Origin: Blastocladiella britannica
Taxonomy: Eukaryota; Blastocladiomycota; Blastocladiomycetes; Blastocladiales; Blastocladiaceae
Assembly: GCA_025349905.2 (NCBI GenBank)
Contig: MU624552.1
Coordinates: forward strand, 6,918-64,306
DNA length: 57,389 bases
Reading direction: 5' to 3'
Part shown: in pieces, positions 56,772-57,389 of the stretch
Layout: the number at the start of each line of letters is the position of its first letter
Numbering within the stretch: the first letter of the stretch is position 1
Translations under genes and position numbers: made by a program
Notes under the pieces: generated by a model
Told to the model about the DNA's origin: nothing
What the model saw: the letters and a program-made list of their open reading frames with translations, nothing else
The model's database searches: none

Positions 56772-57389
56772 TGTTGGCGAGAATGAATGGGAGGAGAGGG
56801 ATTAAGGAAAGAATGTCGGGCAGTGGAACTAAAGATGCAGTAAAGGTGAGGATCGAGTTGTTCGCTCAATTCGCATTGGCAGGGGAGTGGTGGTCGGTCA
56901 TGCATATCGCAGGAAAATAGGAAAAAAACGACCGAAATATTTTTTTAATGTGGCATGTACCCTAGCAAGGTGTCCTTGTTTTTTTTGGTTGTTGGTTGTT
57001 GATGTTATTGGGAAGTGATGTGGATAAGGTTTTGCTTGGTTATTAAATGAGGGGGCGCCAATGTGCTGACGCTGAGCAGGTGCGAGAGGGCGGGCAAGGT
57101 ATCGCAAAAGTGAGCTTGTGGGTTTGGGTGTGGTTGTTGCGAGGTGTCCGCGTAAGAATTTTGAGGGGTAGAAGATGTTGTGCGCTGTGTTGGAAGAGGT
57201 CGGCGCTGGCGATCGACAATCGGGCGGCAACCAAACCAAAAATCCATCGGAAAAGCAGAAACTCGTGATCTCGACCCTGAACTTAACAGGCACACCAAAA
57301 GGAAAGGCCTAATCGAGAAAGGGTGGGAGTGAACCCAAATAAAAGAGAGGAGGAGGGGAAGGGCAACAGAAAAAAGTGGAAGAAAAGTA
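56772..57389. promoter_or_regulatory. Upstream region of the three-finger gene, no gene seen
   Basis: 618 bp to the right edge. No frame is supported on either strand. The last 50 bases are almost pure purine on the + strand (pyrimidine on the gene's coding strand), as often found in core promoters and 5' UTRs of compact fungal genes. Confidence 0.45.

Overview
The window is eukaryotic nuclear DNA. Its exons are GC-rich and its introns short (about 45-100 bp) and AT/poly-T-rich, with donors such as GTATGT, GTACGT and GTTTGT, TACTAAC-like branch points and AG acceptors. The gene set (Dus4, enolase, Cfd1/NUBP2, dynactin p25, bacterial-type isoleucyl-tRNA synthetase, full-length ABCC pumps) fits an opisthokont. 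Two genes are rare or absent in Dikarya but expected in flagellated lineages: a Rab23-like GTPase and a metazoan-style two-catalytic-domain transmembrane adenylyl cyclase. My best inference is a zoosporic (flagellated) fungus such as a blastocladiomycete or chytrid. Taxonomy was not tested.

Layout. 1-1.1 kb: 3' end of a Cfd1/NUBP2 gene and a doubtful small reading frame with a frame break. 1.1-5.6 kb (-): short MRP-type ABCC transporter. 6.3-7.8 kb (-): 7-TM receptor-like protein with a Q-rich tail. 8.0-10.6 kb (-): small uncertain ORF and a group II PLP decarboxylase. 11.1-12.4 kb: HAD phosphatase (+) facing a small mitochondrial-like protein (-). 12.6-16.3 kb (+): large low-complexity protein. 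16.4-18.6 kb: Dus4 (+) facing Rab23 (-). 18.9-22.8 kb: enolase (+) and an APH-like kinase (+), facing dynactin p25 (-). 23.2-34.2 kb (-): small C2H2 protein, a beta-helix/Cys-rich/multi-TM surface protein, and a long ABCC transporter with TMD0. 34.6-38.1 kb: WD40 protein (+) facing a flavin-reductase-like protein (-). 38.3-43.4 kb: class IV aminotransferase-like protein (+) and isoleucyl-tRNA synthetase (-). 44.0-50.7 kb (+): adenylyl cyclase. 50.7-52.9 kb (-): secreted Cys/Ser/Thr-rich protein. 53.2-56.8 kb (-): zinc-finger regulator with a probable GC-AG intron.

The genes are tightly packed and do not form an obvious operon-like pathway. Several convergent pairs have stop codons only 10-20 bp apart, so their transcripts probably overlap. 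A possible common thread is sensing and signalling: a 7-TM receptor-like protein, a large beta-helix surface protein, an adenylyl cyclase predicted to be active, and the cilium-associated GTPase Rab23. Their proximity alone is not evidence that they work together.

All exon coordinates were derived by hand from reading frame, splice sites and remembered family conservation. No alignment or database search was run.
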